Positions 6,708 to 8,681 of a DNA stretch of 8,681 nucleotides are shown here, piece after piece. How positions within the stretch are numbered: position 1 is the first letter of the stretch; every line of letters starts with the position of its first letter. Location: positions 1 through 8,681 of the forward strand of contig JAJDEL010000316.1 in NCBI GenBank assembly GCA_029259835.1, in the 5' to 3' direction. The notes under the pieces were generated by a model that was given only the letters and a program-made list of their open reading frames with translations, did not search any database and was not told where the DNA came from. The DNA comes from Planctomicrobium sp. (lineage in GTDB: Bacteria > Planctomycetota > Planctomycetia > Planctomycetales > Planctomycetaceae). The position numbers and the translations under genes are program-made.

Positions 6708-7487
6708 ATGACTGAAGACATCCAAACCGAAGATCAACTCGTCGTTCGCGCCCAGCAAGCTCTGAGTAGCTGTAATTGGGTGATTGGAGAATGCGCCTCT
6801 GAATGGACGGAAAAATACGCCAGCGGTCGAACAGATGCAGATTTCGGATCAATGATCGGTCTCAGTGGAGATCAGGTTTACCAGCGGCGTCGGGTTTGGG
6901 AATCGTTTTCCGATGTCCATGAAAATTACTCAACGCTGAAATGGTCCCACTTCTATGTTGCCGTCAATTGGGACGATGCCTCCGAGTGCCTGCAATGGGC
7001 GAATGAAATTGAAGCGACTGTCGCAGAAATGAAAGCGTGGCGCCGAGCGCAGCACGGCGAAGACCTCACCGAACCAGCCGAAGAAGAAGCTCCGTTCAGT
7101 GTTGCTCCAGATTACCTTCAAGTCGGAGACGGGATGGTTCGCGAAGTAAGCGAAGTCGACTCCGAAGGTCGTTCACTAGTTGGTGCTGGAGCCTCTTCCG
7201 GAGAACGCGCAGAGACCATCACTTCCGCTCCGCGTGAATCCGGCAATGCCGAGTACGCCCCATTTGGAAAAGGTGCCCGTGGTGATGCGTTCAGTGAAGA
7301 CAAAGGTGAAAAAGAAGGCCCGACGTCAGAAGAAATCTACAAACGAGCCTGCGCATCCATGGAAAAAGTGATCGTCGCCCTGACTCCGGAACGTCTGGAA
7401 GACTTCACTGAAATGCCCATTGAACTGCAACAACGTTTCGTCAATGCCGTGAAGAATCTCCAATCGCGCACAGCCGGGTTATCTTGA
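6708..7487 (+). CDS. Uncharacterised 259-aa protein with a helical, HTH-like N-terminal domain
   Basis: I do not recognise this family with confidence. No signal peptide or membrane segment is visible, so it is probably cytoplasmic. Residues about 10-118 are predicted helical and rich in Trp (W24, W33, W64, W79, W88, W97, W111). The part TDADFGSMIGLSGDQVYQRR (42-61) resembles a helix-turn-helix, with a first helix, a GLS turn and a recognition-like helix ending in Arg residues. A polar linker rich in Glu, Gly and Ser spans about 120-205. A helical C-terminus (207-254) ends in ELQQRFVNAVKNLQSR. The layout suggests a DNA-binding or adaptor protein with a flexible linker, but that is inference. 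AAGGA (6691-6695) is 12 nt before the ATG, somewhat far for an SD. Codon use resembles the neighbours, so recent transfer is not suggested. The hydrolase gene follows after 66 bp. Confidence 0.85.
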   Translation: MTEDIQTEDQLVVRAQQALSSCNWVIGECASEWTEKYASGRTDADFGSMIGLSGDQVYQRRRVWESFSDVHENYSTLKWSHFYVAVNWDDASECLQWANEIEATVAEMKAWRRAQHGEDLTEPAEEEAPFSVAPDYLQVGDGMVREVSEVDSEGRSLVGAGASSGERAETITSAPRESGNAEYAPFGKGARGDAFSEDKGEKEGPTSEEIYKRACASMEKVIVALTPERLEDFTEMPIELQQRFVNAVKNLQSRTAGLS

Positions 7488-7490
7488 GAG

Positions 7491-7515
7491 AGTGGAGGGG
7501 CAAGGGTGGTGTGTG
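7491..7515 (+). repeat. G-rich stretch resembling the panC-lgt repeat
   Basis: The stretch AGTGGAGGGGCAAGGGTGG (7491-7509) matches AGTGGttgAGGGGCtAGGGTtG of 5540-5561 apart from a 3-base gap and two substitutions. It lies just after the stop of the 259-aa gene. It has only two runs of three or more G, so it does not meet the standard quadruplex rule. A shared repeat family is plausible, but simple G-richness could also explain the match. Confidence 0.35.
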
Positions 7516-7553
7516 GAGTTCACAGGTTAACTTGAACATGAAGAGCGTTTGAA

Positions 7554-8501
7554 ATGAGACAGACTCTGCTACTTCTGACTTGTGTGTTTGTGTTCGCTTC
7601 GTCTACGCAAGCGCAGGAACTGGTCGACGTTTCAATCATCAGCTCACTGGATCAGACGAAGCAACCTTCCCTGTCTTATGCTCCGGAAGCGGACAAGCCT
7701 GTGCCGCTCTTGGTTCTGCTGCATACCTGGAGTGGGAACTACAAGCAGAAAGGGCATATCGAAGTCGCTTTGAAAGAATGTGAGGCGCGTGGCTGGGCGT
7801 TGATTCATCCGAATTTTCGCGGCCCGAATTGGACGCCGGACGCGTGTGGTTCTGCACTTGCTGTGCAAGACACCGTCGATGCTGTCAACTGGATGAAGCA
7901 GCATCACAAAATTGACGACAAACGCATTTACCTCACCGGCGTCTCCGGAGGCGGTCATATGTCGATGCTCATGGCTGGCAAGCATCCCGAAATCTGGGCC
8001 GGCGTTTCTGCCTGGGTCGGAATCAGCGATCTGACAGCCTGGCATATCGAGACGAAAAAGGCCGGCCGAAATTACTCCCAGCACATCGAAAAAGCAGTCG
8101 GTGGAGCGCCGGGATCAAGCAAAGAGATCGACCAACAACTCAACCAGCGTTCTCCGTTAACGTATCTTCACCGGGCGAAGGGACTGCCGATCGATTTGAA
8201 CGCCGGGATTCACGATGGACACACCGGCAGCGTTCCGATCAGTCACACCCTACGCGCTTTCAATCATCTGGTCAAAACAAATGGGCAAACCAACCAAAGT
8301 ATCAGCGAGCAGAACATTCAATCAATGACGAACACGCGCATGGTCCCGAACGACTTGAAGTTCGATGCAGAAGCCGAGGAGCGACAGCACCCGATCTTGT
8401 TCAGGCGTCAAGCCGGTCCGGTCCGTGTTACTATCTTTGAAGGCGGACACGAAGGCGACCTTCCAGCTGCCATCCGCTGGCTGGCGAAGCAAAAGCGCTA
8501 A
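7554..8501 (+). CDS. Exported alpha/beta hydrolase, prolyl-oligopeptidase/esterase-like
   Basis: A 315-aa serine hydrolase predicted to be exported. Residues 1-20 form a signal peptide (MRQ, a hydrophobic run, then STQA with likely cleavage before Q21). The alpha/beta-hydrolase core shows the oxyanion-hole segment LLVLLHTWSG (52-61), ALIHPNFRGPNW (82-93) and the nucleophile elbow LTGVSGGGHMSM (127-138) with Ser131 in GxSGG. The acid is probably D221 in GIHDGHTG (218-225), and the histidine H299 in FEGGHEGD (295-302). The triad order and GxSGG elbow fit the S9 peptidase/acyl-hydrolase clan. No beta-propeller precedes it, so a small esterase or acyl-peptide-type hydrolase is more likely than a true prolyl oligopeptidase. 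Substrate unknown. A weak AAGAG (7541-7545) lies 8 nt before the ATG. It may share a transcript with the upstream hypothetical gene. Confidence 0.9.
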   Translation: MRQTLLLLTCVFVFASSTQAQELVDVSIISSLDQTKQPSLSYAPEADKPVPLLVLLHTWSGNYKQKGHIEVALKECEARGWALIHPNFRGPNWTPDACGSALAVQDTVDAVNWMKQHHKIDDKRIYLTGVSGGGHMSMLMAGKHPEIWAGVSAWVGISDLTAWHIETKKAGRNYSQHIEKAVGGAPGSSKEIDQQLNQRSPLTYLHRAKGLPIDLNAGIHDGHTGSVPISHTLRAFNHLVKTNGQTNQSISEQNIQSMTNTRMVPNDLKFDAEAEERQHPILFRRQAGPVRVTIFEGGHEGDLPAAIRWLAKQKR

Positions 8502-8510
8502 GTTTAGGTA

Positions 8511-8533
8511 GGACAGACATTCCTGTCAGTCTG
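8511..8533. repeat. Short imperfect palindrome after the hydrolase gene
   Basis: GACAG (8512-8516) pairs with CTGTC (8523-8527) around a 6-nt loop. An alternative register pairs CAGAC (8514-8518) with GTCTG (8529-8533). It begins 10 bp after the stop codon, so it may end or stabilise the transcript, but no T-run follows. It may belong to a short dispersed palindrome family. Confidence 0.4.
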
Positions 8534-8596
8534 AAATATAATGGAGGCAAAGCGTTGGTCTTGACTGACGATGCGGCATCAATCCATCTCCACACT

Positions 8597-8626
8597 TGCT
8601 CACTGCTGGGAAAGCCAGCAGTGGCA
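8597..8626. repeat. REP-like palindrome, 9-bp perfect stem
   Basis: CACTGCTGG (8601-8609) and CCAGCAGTG (8615-8623) are exact inverted repeats around GAAAG. The stem continues with TGC (8597-8599) and GCA (8624-8626) past a single-base bulge at T8600. There is no gene in 8502-8681, and this is its strongest structure. Its form is that of short extragenic palindromic repeats. From memory, similar CACTGCTGG palindromes are frequent between planctomycete genes, but that cannot be tested here. Confidence 0.55.
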
Positions 8627-8681
8627 CCCGAAATTTGCTCTCAAGACCGGCATTCGAGACCTTCGCGTTGGCACTCACAGA

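Noticed and set aside
7538..7552. Four-codon mini-ORF (MKSV) ending next to the hydrolase start
   Set aside because: It could be a leader peptide, but it is too short to distinguish from chance and has no SD or attenuator hairpin with it.
5522..7568. lgt and the hydrolase both begin MRQTL, suggesting a duplicated gene start
   Set aside because: The similarity stops after five residues and the surrounding DNA does not match, so it is coincidence.
8622..8638. TGGCAC followed by TTGC, resembling a sigma-54 promoter
   Set aside because: The spacing is 7 bp rather than the required 5, and TGGCA overlaps the REP-like palindrome. No gene follows within the window.

Overview
The window looks like ordinary chromosome from a planctomycete, probably of the Gimesia/Rubinisphaera type. 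This is an inference from the mix of gene types, moderate GC, weak Shine-Dalgarno (SD) use at several genes, a GTG-started secreted HEAT-like protein, an Lgt with an extended N-terminus and a Cys-rich signature, and palindromic intergenic repeats. No rRNA, tRNA, CRISPR array, transposase or phage gene was seen.

Layout. A minus-strand histone-deacetylase-family gene (8-958) has its complete zinc and catalytic residues. A 364-bp gap follows, with a candidate promoter, and then three plus-strand genes. These encode an exported helical-repeat protein (1323-2645), a single-domain STAS protein (2786-3151) and a LOG-family nucleotide hydrolase with long extensions at both ends (3217-4287). The last two are 65 bp apart and were probably transcribed together. 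The LOG gene converges on a minus-strand pair, panC (5595-6443) then lgt (4475-5536), separated by 58 bp. The convergent gap at 4288-4474 is almost filled by nested inverted repeats. The panC-lgt gap holds a tandem G-rich repeat that fits a G-quadruplex motif. Diverging from panC are an unrecognised 259-aa protein (6708-7487) and an exported alpha/beta hydrolase (7554-8501). The final 180 bp carry two more short palindromes and no gene.

Function. PanC makes pantothenate for coenzyme A, and Lgt begins lipoprotein maturation in the inner membrane. The STAS/LOG pair suggests a regulatory or scaffold protein beside a nucleotide-processing enzyme, but nothing in the sequence proves they act together. 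The helical-repeat protein and the hydrolase are predicted to act outside the cytoplasm.

I found no convincing new multi-gene system. The most interesting items are the nested palindrome at 4331-4475, the G-quadruplex-like repeat ahead of lgt, the altered STAS phosphosite next to an extended LOG protein, and the uncharacterised 259-aa protein.
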